This document shows positions 1 to 9,957 of a DNA stretch of 64,000 nt, piece after piece. Position 1 is the first letter of the stretch. Each line of letters begins with the position of its first letter. The notes under the pieces are model-generated. The model was not told the origin of the DNA and ran no database searches. It saw only the letters and a program-made list of their open reading frames with translations. The DNA lies in the NCBI RefSeq assembly GCF_000828085.3, contig NZ_JXCA02000016.1, forward strand, positions 267,659 to 331,658, read 5' to 3'. Source of the DNA: Scytonema tolypothrichoides VB-61278 (lineage in GTDB: Bacteria; Cyanobacteriota; Cyanobacteriia; Cyanobacteriales; Nostocaceae). The translations under genes and the position numbers were made by a program.

Positions 1-85
1 GTATAACAACGTTTGCTCTACTAACACTGTAAGTCTATTTGTCATCAAAAAAGTTTTGGCATGCAAATTTATCTTCCAATTAAAG

Positions 86-156
86 GATAATCTCACACCC
101 AGCCACAAAGACACCGAGATTGGCTCTACGCCCTTGCAGTTTGGTGTGAGATTATC
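86..156. repeat. Long hairpin (14-bp perfect inverted repeat)
   Basis: GATAATCTCACACC at 86-99 is repeated as its exact reverse complement at 143-156, leaving a 43-base loop. It lies just downstream of the 3' end of hemB and has no U-tract, so it could be a processed 3' stem, a terminator for a gene to the left of the window, or a small palindromic element. Confidence 0.6.
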
Positions 157-208
157 AAGCAAAGTTATTAAAACTTCACGTTCTAGCACTTGAGGCAAAA
201 GTCACTAC

Positions 209-1189
209 CTATCGCAACCACCGCGCTGCATCTTTGGCATGGTAGGTTAAAATCAAGTCTGCTCCAGCGCGCTTAAAGCCAATGAGAGTTTCCATCACCA
301 CACGCTGTTCATCAATCCAGCCATTTAAAGCTGCAGCTTTCACCATAGAATACTCACCAGAGACGTTATAAGCCGCAACAGGCAGGTTGCAAGCTTCCTT
401 AACGCGCCAGATAACATCCATGTATGCCAAAGCTGGCTTCACCATGAGCATATCGGCACCTTCGGCAATATCCAGCTCAATTTCTTTTAAAGCTTCGCGA
501 GAGTTACCGGGATCCATTTGGTATGTGCGGCGATCGCCAAACTGTGGGGCAGAATCTGCTGCATCCCGAAAAGGACCATAGTAAGCCGAAGCATATTTAG
601 CAGCATACGACAAAATCGGGGTATCATGAAATCCCGCTTCATCCAACGCGCTACGAATTGCCTGTACAAATCCATCCATCATCCCGGAAGGAGCAATGAT
701 ATCTGCCCCAGCTTGTGCTTGAGAAACTGCTGTTTTCCCAAGTAAATCCAGTGTTGGATCATTCAAAACTCGTCCGGTTAAATCACCCACTTGTAGATAA
801 CCGCAGTGTCCGTGACTTGTGTACTCACACAAACAAGTATCAGCAATCACAATCAAATCTGGTACTGCTTCTTTAACAGCAGTCGCTGCTTTTTGAACAA
901 TACCGCAATCATGCCATGCGCCAGTGGCATCAACATCTTTATCTGTAGGAATACCAAACAAAATAATTGCAGGAATTCCTAAGTCATAAACTTCCTTTGC
1001 CTCTTCGACTATTTTGTCTATCGAAAGTTGATAGACTCCAGGCATCGATCTGACTTCATTCGCTATTCCCTTACCTGGTACAGCAAACAGAGGGTAAATT
1101 AAATCATTCGTGGTTAAAACAGTTTCGCGTACCATGCGGCGTAGTTGTGGATGGGTACGCAGACGACGAGGGCGATGGGTAGGAAACAT
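209..1189 (-). CDS. hemB: Delta-aminolevulinic acid dehydratase (porphobilinogen synthase)
   Basis: This cytosolic enzyme condenses two 5-aminolevulinate molecules to porphobilinogen, feeding heme, chlorophyll and phycobilin synthesis. The protein opens with the family N-terminus [10 protein letters not shown] and carries the metal-site segment [14 protein letters not shown]. The Schiff-base lysine regions [18 protein letters not shown] and [12 protein letters not shown] follow. I place the start at the ATG at 1189 (326 aa, the normal family length). The reading frame runs 21 codons further upstream but that extension is not HemB-like. The gene stands alone, with a long hairpin beyond its 3' end. 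The family assignment is secure; only the exact start is inferred. Confidence 0.96.
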   Translation of the reverse strand: MFPTHRPRRLRTHPQLRRMVRETVLTTNDLIYPLFAVPGKGIANEVRSMPGVYQLSIDKIVEEAKEVYDLGIPAIILFGIPTDKDVDATGAWHDCGIVQKAATAVKEAVPDLIVIADTCLCEYTSHGHCGYLQVGDLTGRVLNDPTLDLLGKTAVSQAQAGADIIAPSGMMDGFVQAIRSALDEAGFHDTPILSYAAKYASAYYGPFRDAADSAPQFGDRRTYQMDPGNSREALKEIELDIAEGADMLMVKPALAYMDVIWRVKEACNLPVAAYNVSGEYSMVKAAALNGWIDEQRVVMETLIGFKRAGADLILTYHAKDAARWLR

Positions 1190-1540
1190 AAATTTTTGTG
1201 AACTTACTAATACAAAATGGACACAAAACAAAGCGTCACAAATAATGTACACAAACGCTCTGTAGTCAAATATACAAAAAGCGTCTAAATGTCACGACAT
1301 TTGCACCAAGTCGGGGCAAACCTCCGGTGGCTCCTCTGCCCTACGGCTTGTAACGCTGTGGGTAATTTTGTATTTTACAGCTATATCGTCAAACAAAAAT
1401 CTTAAAAATTCCCTCTATTTCTTCCTCTGGACGTAATTAAAAATTAATGGTGATGTGCGCGTAATTAGTCCAAAATGAAAGACTCACTCGTCTACAGTTT
1501 TTTGCTCAATGACTAACGGGGAATCGGTGATGAAAAATAA
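1190..1540. other. Intergenic region
   Basis: About 350 bases upstream of hemB. It holds GC-rich imperfect palindromic sequence around 1296-1365, like the short dispersed elements seen elsewhere in this window, and AT-rich sequence. I see no gene in it. Confidence 0.4.
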
Positions 1541-1882
1541 CTAAAAAACCCTGATAATGAAGGGATAGCGGAAGGGTTTATCCGGATCGGTAAGAACATG
1601 AAAAACCGCCCAAATTGTTAGTCCCCAATGAATGAGAAACCATAAACCCGCCAGTGGTAACAGTAAACCAAAGGTGATCCAGGTTAATCCTGTCACAATT
1701 GCTCCATAAACCCATACATTAAAATGGAAGTTGATGGATTCTTTCGCATTTTCCCTGACAACTGGGTCTTCAGACACAAAGAGTATAGCAATGGGTAGAC
1801 CTACAGACACTAAGGTAGCGCTCAAGAAGATTGCACCGTGACTCAGTGCTGATAAAATCTTTCGCTTGTCTGGATCGTACAT
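1541..1882 (-). CDS. DUF4870 (Tic20-like) small membrane protein
   Basis: A 113-residue integral membrane protein with three to four hydrophobic segments (about residues 13-36, 54-72 and 74-95). The family hallmarks are visible: a start with a short charged stretch and LSHGAIFLSA, the central motif ENAKESINFHFNVWVYG, and the closing FHVLTDPDKPFRYPFIIRVF. DUF4870 proteins are widespread in bacteria and remotely resemble the chloroplast Tic20 channel, but their role is unknown. A CTCCCTC/GAGGGAG Shine-Dalgarno-like stretch precedes the ATG. The gene is divergent from prfC, with a 132-base shared upstream region. Confidence 0.85.
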   Translation of the reverse strand: MYDPDKRKILSALSHGAIFLSATLVSVGLPIAILFVSEDPVVRENAKESINFHFNVWVYGAIVTGLTWITFGLLLPLAGLWFLIHWGLTIWAVFHVLTDPDKPFRYPFIIRVF

Positions 1883-2014
1883 TCTTTTCTCTCCCTCAGA
1901 GATTTAGTAATTCTATAACGACCCTATCATGGGTGTTGTTGTCTTAAGATTAAAAGACTTACTAAAGTTGGAAAAAATTAAGTTAAGTTAAGTTACAAGT
2001 CATAGAATAACATT

Positions 2015-3646
2015 ATGTCTACTGAACTTCAGTCAGAACTGCACCAAGCCGTTGATCGCCGTCGCAACTTTGCAATTATTTCTCACCCAGACGCCGGAAA
2101 AACAACACTGACAGAAAAGTTACTACTGTACGGAGGAGCCATTCATGAAGCTGGCGCAGTCAAGGCAAGACGGGCACAGCGTAAAGCAACTTCTGACTGG
2201 ATGGCAATGGAACAGCAAAGAGGTATTTCGATTACCTCTACAGTATTGCAGTTTGAATATCAGGACTGTCAGATAAATTTGTTAGACACGCCAGGACACC
2301 AAGATTTTAGTGAAGATACCTATCGTACTTTGGCCGCAGCAGATAATGCTGTGATGCTGATTGACGTGGCGAAAGGTTTGGAACCGCAGACACGAAAGTT
2401 GTTTGAAGTGTGTAAGCTGCGCGGTATACCCATCTTCACGTTTGTGAATAAGCTGGATCGCCCAGGAAGAGAACCTTTGGAATTGTTGGACGAAATTGAG
2501 CAGGAATTGGGCCTGGTAACCTATGCTGTGAATTGGCCGATTGGTATGGGCGATCGCTTCAAAGGTGTCTATGATCGCAAAGAACAACAAATACACCTAT
2601 TTGAAAGAAGCGCCCACGGAAGCCGCGAAGCTGTGGATACGGTCGTTGACTTAGGCGATGCGAGAATAGAAGAACTTTTAGAACAAGATCTCTACTACCA
2701 ACTAAAAAACGATATAGAACTTTTAGAAGGAGTCGGACCCGAATTAGATTTGGAATTGGTTCATCAAGGCAAAATGACACCCGTTTTCTTTGGTAGTGCC
2801 ATGACGAACTTCGGGGTTGAGTTATTCTTAAAATACTTTCTTGAGTATGCGCTCAAACCTGGTCCTCATAGTACCACAGTTGGCGAAGTGGATCCGATAT
2901 ATCCAGAATTTTCTGGGTTTGTCTTCAAACTTCAAGCAAACATGGATCCGAAACATCGCGATCGCGTCGCCTTTATTCGTGTTTGTACAGGCAAGTTTGA
3001 AAAAGATATGACAGTCAGTCACGCCCGCACTGGCAAAACGATTCGCTTGTCCCGTCCACAAAAATTATTTGCTCAAGAACGGGAATCAATAGATGTTGCT
3101 TACGCTGGTGATGTGATTGGTTTGAACAATCCTGGTGTCTTTGCGATCGGTGATACCATTTATACCGGACAAAAGCTGGAATATGAGGGTATTCCGTATT
3201 TTTCTCCTGAGTTATTTGCAGTTCTGCGTAACCCCAACCCTTCCAAATTCAAGCAGTTTCAAAAAGGTGTTTCCGAGTTGCGGGAAGAAGGGGCTGTGCA
3301 AATTATGTACTCAGTGGATGAAGCGAAACGCGATCCAATTTTGGCAGCAGTCGGTCAATTGCAATTTGAAGTGGTGCAGTTCCGGTTGCAAAATGAGTAT
3401 GGAGTGGAAACTCTGCTAGAATTGTTGCCTTACAGTGTCGCCCGTTGGGTTGAGGGCGGTTGGGAAGCGTTGAATAAAATCGGACGCGTATTCAATACAA
3501 CAACAGTAAAAGACAGCATGGGGCGTCCAGTGTTATTATTCCGTAATGAATGGAATTGTCACCAATTACAGGAAGACCATCCAGAATTGAAATTGAGTAC
3601 TATTGCTCCTGTGGTTTCTGGACAACCGACAAATTCAAATAGTTAG
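2015..3646 (+). CDS. prfC: Peptide chain release factor 3
   Basis: RF3 is a translational GTPase that removes RF1/RF2 from the ribosome after peptide release. The 543-residue protein has the complete GTPase core: the P-loop SHPDAGKTT (G1), RGISITS (G2), DTPGHQDF (G3) and NKLDRPGR (G4). The RF3-specific middle and C-terminal domains follow, including [12 protein letters not shown] and the closing [16 protein letters not shown] segment. Length and domain order match the family. It is transcribed toward ureC and ends in a shared hairpin. Confidence 0.97.
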   Translation: MSTELQSELHQAVDRRRNFAIISHPDAGKTTLTEKLLLYGGAIHEAGAVKARRAQRKATSDWMAMEQQRGISITSTVLQFEYQDCQINLLDTPGHQDFSEDTYRTLAAADNAVMLIDVAKGLEPQTRKLFEVCKLRGIPIFTFVNKLDRPGREPLELLDEIEQELGLVTYAVNWPIGMGDRFKGVYDRKEQQIHLFERSAHGSREAVDTVVDLGDARIEELLEQDLYYQLKNDIELLEGVGPELDLELVHQGKMTPVFFGSAMTNFGVELFLKYFLEYALKPGPHSTTVGEVDPIYPEFSGFVFKLQANMDPKHRDRVAFIRVCTGKFEKDMTVSHARTGKTIRLSRPQKLFAQERESIDVAYAGDVIGLNNPGVFAIGDTIYTGQKLEYEGIPYFSPELFAVLRNPNPSKFKQFQKGVSELREEGAVQIMYSVDEAKRDPILAAVGQLQFEVVQFRLQNEYGVETLLELLPYSVARWVEGGWEALNKIGRVFNTTTVKDSMGRPVLLFRNEWNCHQLQEDHPELKLSTIAPVVSGQPTNSNS

Positions 3647-3675
3647 TGATTAGTGGTTAGTGCTTAACAACTAAA

Positions 3676-3713
3676 CCGACTCTCGTGTTAACGTTGCTCA
3701 ACACGAGAGTCGG
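3676..3713. terminator. Bidirectional hairpin between prfC and ureC
   Basis: CCGACTCTCGTGTT (3676-3689) pairs perfectly with its reverse complement at 3700-3713 around a 10-base loop. It lies between two convergent genes. There is no strong U-tract, so termination is inferred from stem strength and position. Confidence 0.6.
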
Positions 3714-3766
3714 GTAACCCTGTTCAGGGTTCATTGTTCAGAGTTCACTGTTGCTTGTTGCCTGTA

Positions 3767-5503
3767 CTAAAACAAAAAATAACGCTGTGTCATAGGCAAA
3801 GAGGTAGCAGGTTCACAAGTTAACAACTTCCCATCTACTCTCACATCGAAAGTTTCTGGATCGACATCAATTTGTGGGGTAGCGTCGTTGAGTTTCAAAT
3901 CTGCCTTTCTCAACTCACGTGTTTTGGAAACTGCTACCGTCCTAGTTTTTAAACCAAGTTTTTCGGGTACACCCTGTTTCAAGGCTTCATTAGAAACGAA
4001 AGTTATAGAAGTTTCAGCCATTGCGCCGCCAAAGCTACCAAACATTGGGCGCATATGAACTGGTTCCGGAGTGGAGATACTAGCATTAGGATCGCCCATT
4101 TGTGAGTAAGCAATCATTCCTCCTTTGATCACAGTCTCTGGTTTGACGCCAAAAAATGCTGGCTTCCACAAACACAAATCTGCCAGCTTCCCTTCTTCAA
4201 CAGAACCTATATGATCTGCAACGCCGTGAGCGATCGCAGGATTAATAGTGTATTTAGCAATGTAGCGTTTTGCCCTAAAATTATCATGGGTTTGGTGAGG
4301 ATGACCACCAGGATTCGGTAATAATCCCTTCTGTACTTTCATCTTATGGGCAGTTTGCCAAGTCCGAGTAATCACTTCCCCTACCCTTCCCATTGCTTGA
4401 GAATCGGAAGACATAATACTGATAATCCCCATATCATGCAAAATGTCCTCAGCCGCAATCGTTTCCTTGCGAATTCTCGATTCAGCAAATTTCACATCTT
4501 CACGAATGTTTTTATCGAGGTGATGACACACCATCAACATATCGAGATGTTCGTCGAAAGTATTGATGGTGTAGGGACGAGTCGGATTAGTAGAAGCAGG
4601 CAAAACATTTGCTAGACTACAGACTTTCAGAATATCAGGCGCGTGACCACCACCTGCACCTTCTGTATGGAAGGTGTGAATAACACGGTTTTTAAAAGCA
4701 GCTATGGTGTTTTCCACAAATCCCGCTTCATTCAGGGAGTCAGTGTGAATTGCGACTTGTACATCGTACTCATCTGCAACCGAAAGACAAGTATCAATCG
4801 CATTCGCTGTAGTTCCCCAGTCTTCGTGCAGCTTTAAACCCATAACTCCCGCAGCAACTTGCTCTATCAATCCTTCAGGTTTGCTAGTATTACCTTTACC
4901 CAAGAAACCAACATTGACAGGGAAGCCATCAGCCGCTTGTAGCATGCGGTAAATATTCCAAGGACCAGGAGTACAAGTCGTCGCGAGAGTCCCCGTAGCT
5001 GAACCAGTACCACCGCCAATTAAGGTTGTCGTACCAGAGGCGATCGCAGTTTCGATTTGCTGAGGACAGATAAAGTGAATGTGAGTATCAATCGCCCCAG
5101 CAGTCAGAATTTTGCCTTCTCCTGCTATAGCTTCCGTTCCAGGACCAATAATAATATCTATGTTGTCTTGTGTGTAGGGATTACCTGCTTTACCAATTTT
5201 AAAAATTTTCCCGTCTTTAATGCCGACATCTGCTTTAATAATGCCTGACCAATCAAGAATCAAAGCGTTGGTGATCACCACATCTACCGCACCATCAGCA
5301 TTTGAAATGGGGGATTGTCCCATTCCATCTCGAATCACCTTACCACCACCGAATTTAACCTCTTCGCCGTAAAGCGTACCACCATAGGTAGTATAGTCTT
5401 GTTCCACTTCGATGAACAAATCCGTATCAGCAAGACGGATGCGATCGCCAATCGTAGGACCAAAAGTATTGGTATATTCCCGTCGGTTCATAAAATAACT
5501 CAT
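3767..5503 (-). CDS. ureC: Urease subunit alpha (catalytic)
   Basis: Nickel-dependent urease catalytic subunit, which hydrolyses urea to ammonia and carbamate in the cytoplasm. All active-site residues are visible, numbered from the ATG at 5503: H141 and H143 in [10 protein letters not shown], carbamylated K224 and H226 in [10 protein letters not shown]253, H279, the flap C326-H327 in MVCHHLD, and D367 in SSDSQAMGR. There is a 5-residue insertion creating [11 protein letters not shown], where most ureases have a single YGEE/YGDE. The lead-in [17 protein letters not shown] fits the family, so the ATG is preferred to the TTG two codons earlier. It is the last gene of the locus, separated from ureF by 316 bases that hold a MITE, whereas ureA and ureB lie 4-5 kb away. 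Confidence 0.97.
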   Translation of the reverse strand: MSYFMNRREYTNTFGPTIGDRIRLADTDLFIEVEQDYTTYGGTLYGEEVKFGGGKVIRDGMGQSPISNADGAVDVVITNALILDWSGIIKADVGIKDGKIFKIGKAGNPYTQDNIDIIIGPGTEAIAGEGKILTAGAIDTHIHFICPQQIETAIASGTTTLIGGGTGSATGTLATTCTPGPWNIYRMLQAADGFPVNVGFLGKGNTSKPEGLIEQVAAGVMGLKLHEDWGTTANAIDTCLSVADEYDVQVAIHTDSLNEAGFVENTIAAFKNRVIHTFHTEGAGGGHAPDILKVCSLANVLPASTNPTRPYTINTFDEHLDMLMVCHHLDKNIREDVKFAESRIRKETIAAEDILHDMGIISIMSSDSQAMGRVGEVITRTWQTAHKMKVQKGLLPNPGGHPHQTHDNFRAKRYIAKYTINPAIAHGVADHIGSVEEGKLADLCLWKPAFFGVKPETVIKGGMIAYSQMGDPNASISTPEPVHMRPMFGSFGGAMAETSITFVSNEALKQGVPEKLGLKTRTVAVSKTRELRKADLKLNDATPQIDVDPETFDVRVDGKLLTCEPATSLPMTQRYFLF

Positions 5504-5608
5504 GTTCAATATCTTTCTAGTAAAAAATTACCTTGTATAAAATCACTCGTAGGGTGCGTTATGGCTGTAGCCTAACGAATCGCACTTGCTTTAGGCACTT
5601 TCATCATT

Positions 5609-5739
5609 AGGACTTACGCAAAAACCCTTTTAAACCCTCTTACCTTTGCGTTCTTTGCGTCCTACCCTGCGGGAAGCCGCTCCGCGTCTATGCGGTTTAT
5701 TTTTTGCGGTTTATTTTTTCATTATTTTGCGTAAGTCCT
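5609..5739. mobile_element. MITE-like element with AGGACTTACGC ends
   Basis: A 131-bp stretch bounded by perfect 15-bp terminal inverted repeats (AGGACTTACGCAAAA at 5609-5623 and its complement at 5725-5739). It has no coding capacity and contains a smaller GC-rich palindrome at about 5659-5700. It lies inside the urease cluster between ureF and ureC and may affect read-through into ureC. Confidence 0.75.
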
Positions 5740-5819
5740 GATCATGTTTTTCGTGACAAATCATATCAAAATATGCGCCAAACACATCCTAAAATCTTTA
5801 TTTCAAAAATTAAGAACAA

Positions 5820-6524
5820 CTAACTAGCAAATAATCTCTGACCCAGTTTTTGATGTCGCATTTGAGCAATATCTATAGCCGGAGTACAAGACCACATTTC
5901 CTCCAGACTCATTGATGCAGCAGTTTGGTACACTATCTCAATCTCTGGTGCTAGCTGAAGCAAAACCCGTTGTGCTTGCAGATGTCCCACAACGCTTAAA
6001 CGGATCGCAGCCCCCAACAACCCAGTCACGAAGCTATGCAAAAAACCCAGCACTGTATCCTGTTCACTCAAAAGAGCTGCTCTACCAACTACAGCAAAAA
6101 CAACAGGATGCAAGCAATTAATTTTACCTTTGGCAGCATCTTGATTTAAAATATCTAATTGAGAGTCTTGCCAAGTCGAACTGGCAACCATGAGCAACGC
6201 TCGTCCGCTTTTGCGCTGGGTTTCGCGCGTTTTCTCGACTAGGGTTTGAGCAAATAGTCTAGCATCTGCAGCTCGTACTGCTTCCAAGTCATTAATCGCA
6301 CTTCCCCGGTAAGCATGGATAAGTGCTACTGTATCTGTGACTCCTACCTTGTTATGTAATAGTAGCCGCAGAAAAGTTTGCAAATCTTCTGATCCACGCA
6401 GTTGATTTTCTTGGACTAAAGATTCTAACCCGTGAGATAAAGTAAAAGAGCCAGAGGGGAAGAAAGAATCAGACAACTGCATTAAAGCGAGTTGTTGGGC
6501 GATCGCAGATGCAGGTAAACTCAT
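5820..6524 (-). CDS. ureF: Urease accessory protein UreF
   Basis: UreF acts with UreD and UreG in the GTP-dependent delivery of nickel to apo-urease. The protein (234 aa) has the family N-terminal signature [21 protein letters not shown] and the mid-region GLLGAAIRL, followed by a helical C-terminus ending [13 protein letters not shown]. It starts at an ATG that overlaps the ureE stop in ATGA, so translation is probably coupled. It is part of the ureG-D-E-F run of overlapping genes. Confidence 0.93.
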   Translation of the reverse strand: MSLPASAIAQQLALMQLSDSFFPSGSFTLSHGLESLVQENQLRGSEDLQTFLRLLLHNKVGVTDTVALIHAYRGSAINDLEAVRAADARLFAQTLVEKTRETQRKSGRALLMVASSTWQDSQLDILNQDAAKGKINCLHPVVFAVVGRAALLSEQDTVLGFLHSFVTGLLGAAIRLSVVGHLQAQRVLLQLAPEIEIVYQTAASMSLEEMWSCTPAIDIAQMRHQKLGQRLFAS

Positions 6525-7045
6525 GAGCTGTGATCGTGATGACTGTGTTGAGCAAAGTCGAGATGTTGTTGTGGCGATCGCACCTCAAAGTCAATCTCTA
6601 ACCCAGGAATCTGAAAATCCCGAACCGTTGATTCCATAACTTTTACATCTGCTGCTAGTTGAACGTAGAGCTTACCATCTTGCACGATAATAGGCCAATG
6701 GTGATTACCCAAGACATGACCGAGATGAACCAATTCAATCGGACGCTCAGTCACTGGCTCAGTAAAACTAAGTACCATGACCTTTTGCTCTTGCAGATGA
6801 ATCAGTAATAGCTTACCATCTTCCGTTTCTAAAACATCTCCTTCCCGCAATGCCCAATCTCGACTTTTCACAATTCCTACAGCCACACCAGTAGTCGTGT
6901 GAGCGTGAATTCGACCTTTGCGGCTATCAGTTTGACTGATATGAACTTCCAAGCAAAGTGCTGAGGAACAAGCTTTTTCTATCCGTTCAGATAAGCTGAC
7001 ATTTTCTATTGAATTGCCCAGGTAAATTTCTGCTAATTCAGTCAT
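6521..7045 (-). CDS. ureE: Urease accessory protein UreE
   Basis: Nickel metallochaperone that supplies Ni to the UreDFG complex. The 174-residue protein has the UreE N-terminal peptide-binding domain (with [19 protein letters not shown]) and the metal-binding domain signature [12 protein letters not shown]. It ends in a short histidine-rich tail (HSHHDHSS) typical of UreE nickel binding. Start and stop overlap ureD and ureF by four bases (ATGA) on each side, so the genes form one translationally coupled operon. Confidence 0.93.
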   Translation of the reverse strand: MTELAEIYLGNSIENVSLSERIEKACSSALCLEVHISQTDSRKGRIHAHTTTGVAVGIVKSRDWALREGDVLETEDGKLLLIHLQEQKVMVLSFTEPVTERPIELVHLGHVLGNHHWPIIVQDGKLYVQLAADVKVMESTVRDFQIPGLEIDFEVRSPQQHLDFAQHSHHDHSS

Positions 7046-7944
7046 AAATCATTGGGTAAAAGAGGTTGAGCAATAGAGCGACGCACGCAGTTTAAAGCGT
7101 ATTTTAAAAACTTTTTGAGTTCATGAGTTCCACTAGCCATAGCTCTAATCAGCAGACCCTTGTTTCTGGGTAAAATTGAGCTTGCGACAGTCAGACATGA
7201 GCAGTTAGCTGCTTCTAAGTCTTCTACATTTTTACTCAATAATTCCAGATTAGTTTCAGGTAAAACTATAATGAAATTACCAAAAACAGGTGAATCAGCA
7301 AATAGGTTAGTCTTAGTGAAAGGATTTCCTTTTCCTTCCAAGCGCATAGCATCAGTAAACCATAGCTCTCCACAAGTAGAACTCACTTGCAAGCGACTAA
7401 AATAGTGGTTAAACTGGAAAAATTCTCCCCTAGCCAGCCTTCCAGGTAGAATCATTTCACTCAAAAATAATCTTCCAGTCGGATGAATCTTAATATTTAT
7501 AGTTTGCTCCAAAGTTGCATCAGCAAACAAAATTAATGGTTCTGGTACAAACTCTAACGTTGCTCCTTCCCCAATCTCAATTTCATAATTAGTTGTTGCT
7601 TTTGAGCCTGCTATGGGCATCGAATGAACCTTAGTTGCAGCCTGTTCCGTAAGATAAAGACTAGTATGAGCTGCTAGTTGCAAAGATATATTCAACTTAT
7701 CTTGTGCCAGTAAACCTGGAGATGTGCTCATAACATAGAGATAAGCACGCTGAAAATCAGCATCATCGAGATAAAATACCCGAGATATCCTCAAAGGATA
7801 AGCTGTGTACTGATGGCTGAGAATAGTTTGACCAAAGCGATTGCCCGTTCGCGCAGCGTGCGCTTTGCGCTCAGGGCAGACTTCTCGCGGCGTAGCGCAC
7901 TTCAGCCCTAACTCCAAGTTATAGCGCTTCTCATCTACGTCCAT
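7042..7944 (-). CDS. ureD: Urease accessory protein UreD (UreH)
   Basis: UreD binds apo-urease directly and forms the tunnel for nickel delivery with UreF and UreG. The 300-residue protein keeps the family's beta-rich layout, with LTEQAATKVHSMP (matching the usual TTAAASKIYR-type region), LEFVPEPLILFADATL and GRLARGEFFQFN. It is more divergent than the usual cyanobacterial UreD. Residues about 16-35 (7840-7899) look foreign: Cys/Arg/Ala-rich, not expected in the family, and encoded by a GC-rich palindromic stretch. That suggests an in-frame insertion of a short repeat element. The gene overlaps ureG by 14 bases and ureE by 4. Confidence 0.88.
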   Translation of the reverse strand: MDVDEKRYNLELGLKCATPREVCPERKAHAARTGNRFGQTILSHQYTAYPLRISRVFYLDDADFQRAYLYVMSTSPGLLAQDKLNISLQLAAHTSLYLTEQAATKVHSMPIAGSKATTNYEIEIGEGATLEFVPEPLILFADATLEQTINIKIHPTGRLFLSEMILPGRLARGEFFQFNHYFSRLQVSSTCGELWFTDAMRLEGKGNPFTKTNLFADSPVFGNFIIVLPETNLELLSKNVEDLEAANCSCLTVASSILPRNKGLLIRAMASGTHELKKFLKYALNCVRRSIAQPLLPNDL

Positions 7945-8608
7945 CTACTTTGGCGTCCATCTGCGGTTCCTCAACTCTTTGATGTGTTGCGGAAGCACTG
8001 CGAAACAGAACTGTTTCCAGAATAAAATTGATCACCTCGTCCAATCCTTCTCCCGTCTTGCAATTAGTATATGCAATAGGTTTACCTCGACGGTATAGCG
8101 GGGCTTCTTTCCGGATTAACTCCAAATCAGCACCAACATAAGGAGCAATATCAATTTTATTCACCACCGCTAAATCAGCTTGTACAAAGCCAGGACCATT
8201 TTTACGAGGGATATCATCTCCCGCACCCACATCAATCACAAAAATATACGAATCCACCAAATCATAACTAAAAGTGGAGGCAAGATTATCACCACCACTT
8301 TCAATCAAGATTAAGTCTAATTCAGGAATCAGTAACTCAAAATCCTTCACTGCTAAAAGATTCATAGTCGGGTCTTCCCGAATTGCTGTGTGTGGACAGC
8401 TACCTGTTTCTACTCCTATAATCCTTTCTGCTGGCAGAAACCCGCGACTTTTGAGTCGGTCTGCATCTTCCGTAGTTAGTAAGTCATTGGTGACAACTGC
8501 TACTTCAATACCTTGATTCATCAATATTGGGACTATAGACTCTATGAGAGCTGTTTTTCCGCTACCTACTGGTCCCCCAATCCCCAGTCGAGCTGCTGAC
8601 TTTAGCAT
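7931..8608 (-). CDS. ureG: Urease accessory GTPase UreG
   Basis: SIMIBI-class GTPase that powers nickel insertion into urease. Visible motifs are the P-loop GGPVGSGKTALIE at residues 11-23, the nickel-site CPH in GSCPHTAIREDPTMN, the Walker-B-like LILIESGGDNLAS, and the base-specificity motif NKIDIAPYVGADL. The C-terminal 20 residues or so (ending MDAKVDGRR) extend past the usual UreG end and overlap the start of ureD. It is the first gene of the G-D-E-F run; about 285 bases separate it from a divergent propeller gene. Confidence 0.95.
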   Translation of the reverse strand: MLKSAARLGIGGPVGSGKTALIESIVPILMNQGIEVAVVTNDLLTTEDADRLKSRGFLPAERIIGVETGSCPHTAIREDPTMNLLAVKDFELLIPELDLILIESGGDNLASTFSYDLVDSYIFVIDVGAGDDIPRKNGPGFVQADLAVVNKIDIAPYVGADLELIRKEAPLYRRGKPIAYTNCKTGEGLDEVINFILETVLFRSASATHQRVEEPQMDAKVDGRR

Positions 8609-8893
8609 GGCTAATCTATCCTGCTTGAACTCTTGGAGACTGCTAGTATAATCAGACTTTAGCTATTTTTATTATTCTACAGTAGTTGTTACATACACAC
8701 GCAGTCAGTTATGTAGCCTAAATCCTTAAGTCGAATCCAGACGAGTGATGACACTTATCCTCATGCTTATGACTGAGTTCAGGCTTGAACGAATTCAGTA
8801 CAGTAGATTCAAAAGCAGGTGCCGAAGGACTGAGCCATTTAGTACGACAGATGCTCATAATGGCAGCACCGATGAGGTTTGGAGGTTCAAACA

Positions 8894-9907
8894 ATGGATA
8901 ATACTCTACAGCAAATAGTCGAGCAGGTTGAGCCGACTTCACACAAGCAAACAGATACAGATTTTGCCAATGCCTCTGCGACGATACACAAACCCGTAAT
9001 AATAGCAGGAACATCTGACGGCTTGCTGTTTCTCGATTCCAGGCAATATGTTGAACTTGAAGGCCATTCTATCACTGCTCTTGCCTCAAGCCCTGATGGG
9101 TTGTGGGTGATAGTTGATCGCAACTCGGTATGGCATCGCAACCCAGAGGGTGAGTGGCATCAAATAACTTCAATTGATGATTTACGGCTAAATTGTATCT
9201 TGCCTTATAATGGGGCAGTTTTAGTTGGGACATCACAAGCTCATCTCATCCGTATTGCAGACGGAAGCACGAATCGTATCAATTGCTTTGAGAAGGCTCA
9301 GGGACGAGATGAATGGTATACGCCGTGGGGTGGTCCTCCAGATGTTCGTTCGATGGCTATAGGTCAATCTGGTGAACTCTACGTGAATGTGCACGTTGGA
9401 GGCATTTTGCGCTCTGATGACCAGGGTAAGTCATGGCAACCCACTATCGACGTTGATGCAGATGTCCATGAAGTACGGACAGTTCCATCTCATCCGGATC
9501 TTGTGTTGGCGGCTACGGCCCAGGGGCTGGCTGTGAGTAAAGATAGAGGGAATTCTTGGAGGTTTTCACATGAAAACCTACATGCTGCTTACGCACGAGC
9601 CATAGCTGTGTGTGAAGAAACCATTTTGATCAGTGCTTCTACCGGTCCAAGTGGTCACAAAGCAGCCATCTATCGACACCCACTCGACAAGCCAGGAGCT
9701 TTCGAGAAATGTGAGCGAGGGCTGCCAGAGTGGTTCAATCACAATATCAACACGGGAACCCTTGCTACTACAGGGAATTTAGCTGCTTTCGGAACTAGTG
9801 AGGGTCAAGTCTTTTTCTCGGACGATGCTGGGATTACGTGGAAGCAAGTTGCAGCAGATTTGTCTCCAATCTGCTGTCTGAATCTTATGGCGACTTCCAA
9901 GAAATAA
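8894..9907 (+). CDS. Asp-box (BNR) beta-propeller protein
   Basis: A 337-residue protein built of repeated beta-propeller blades. Three Asp-box motifs are evident: SDDQGKSW (about residue 174), SKDRGNSW and SDDAGITW near the C-terminus. Each follows a GxLRSDD-type strand, as in sialidase/VPS10/YCF48-like propellers. No signal peptide is seen, so it is probably cytoplasmic. I choose the ATG at 8894 because GGAGG lies 8 bases before it; a TTG at 8879 is also in frame. It runs opposite to the urease genes and sits between ureB and ureG. Its substrate or partner is unknown; a link to urease rests on position only. Confidence 0.8.
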   Translation: MDNTLQQIVEQVEPTSHKQTDTDFANASATIHKPVIIAGTSDGLLFLDSRQYVELEGHSITALASSPDGLWVIVDRNSVWHRNPEGEWHQITSIDDLRLNCILPYNGAVLVGTSQAHLIRIADGSTNRINCFEKAQGRDEWYTPWGGPPDVRSMAIGQSGELYVNVHVGGILRSDDQGKSWQPTIDVDADVHEVRTVPSHPDLVLAATAQGLAVSKDRGNSWRFSHENLHAAYARAIAVCEETILISASTGPSGHKAAIYRHPLDKPGAFEKCERGLPEWFNHNINTGTLATTGNLAAFGTSEGQVFFSDDAGITWKQVAADLSPICCLNLMATSKK

Positions 9908-9957
9908 ATTACAGCACAATCGGGGCGCTCTTGCTTGCGCCCTTACCCATTTTACAA

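Noticed and set aside
8718-8893. Possible gene remnant between ureG and the propeller gene
   Set aside because: A minus-strand frame exists, but its sequence matches nothing I recognise and it overlaps the propeller gene start.
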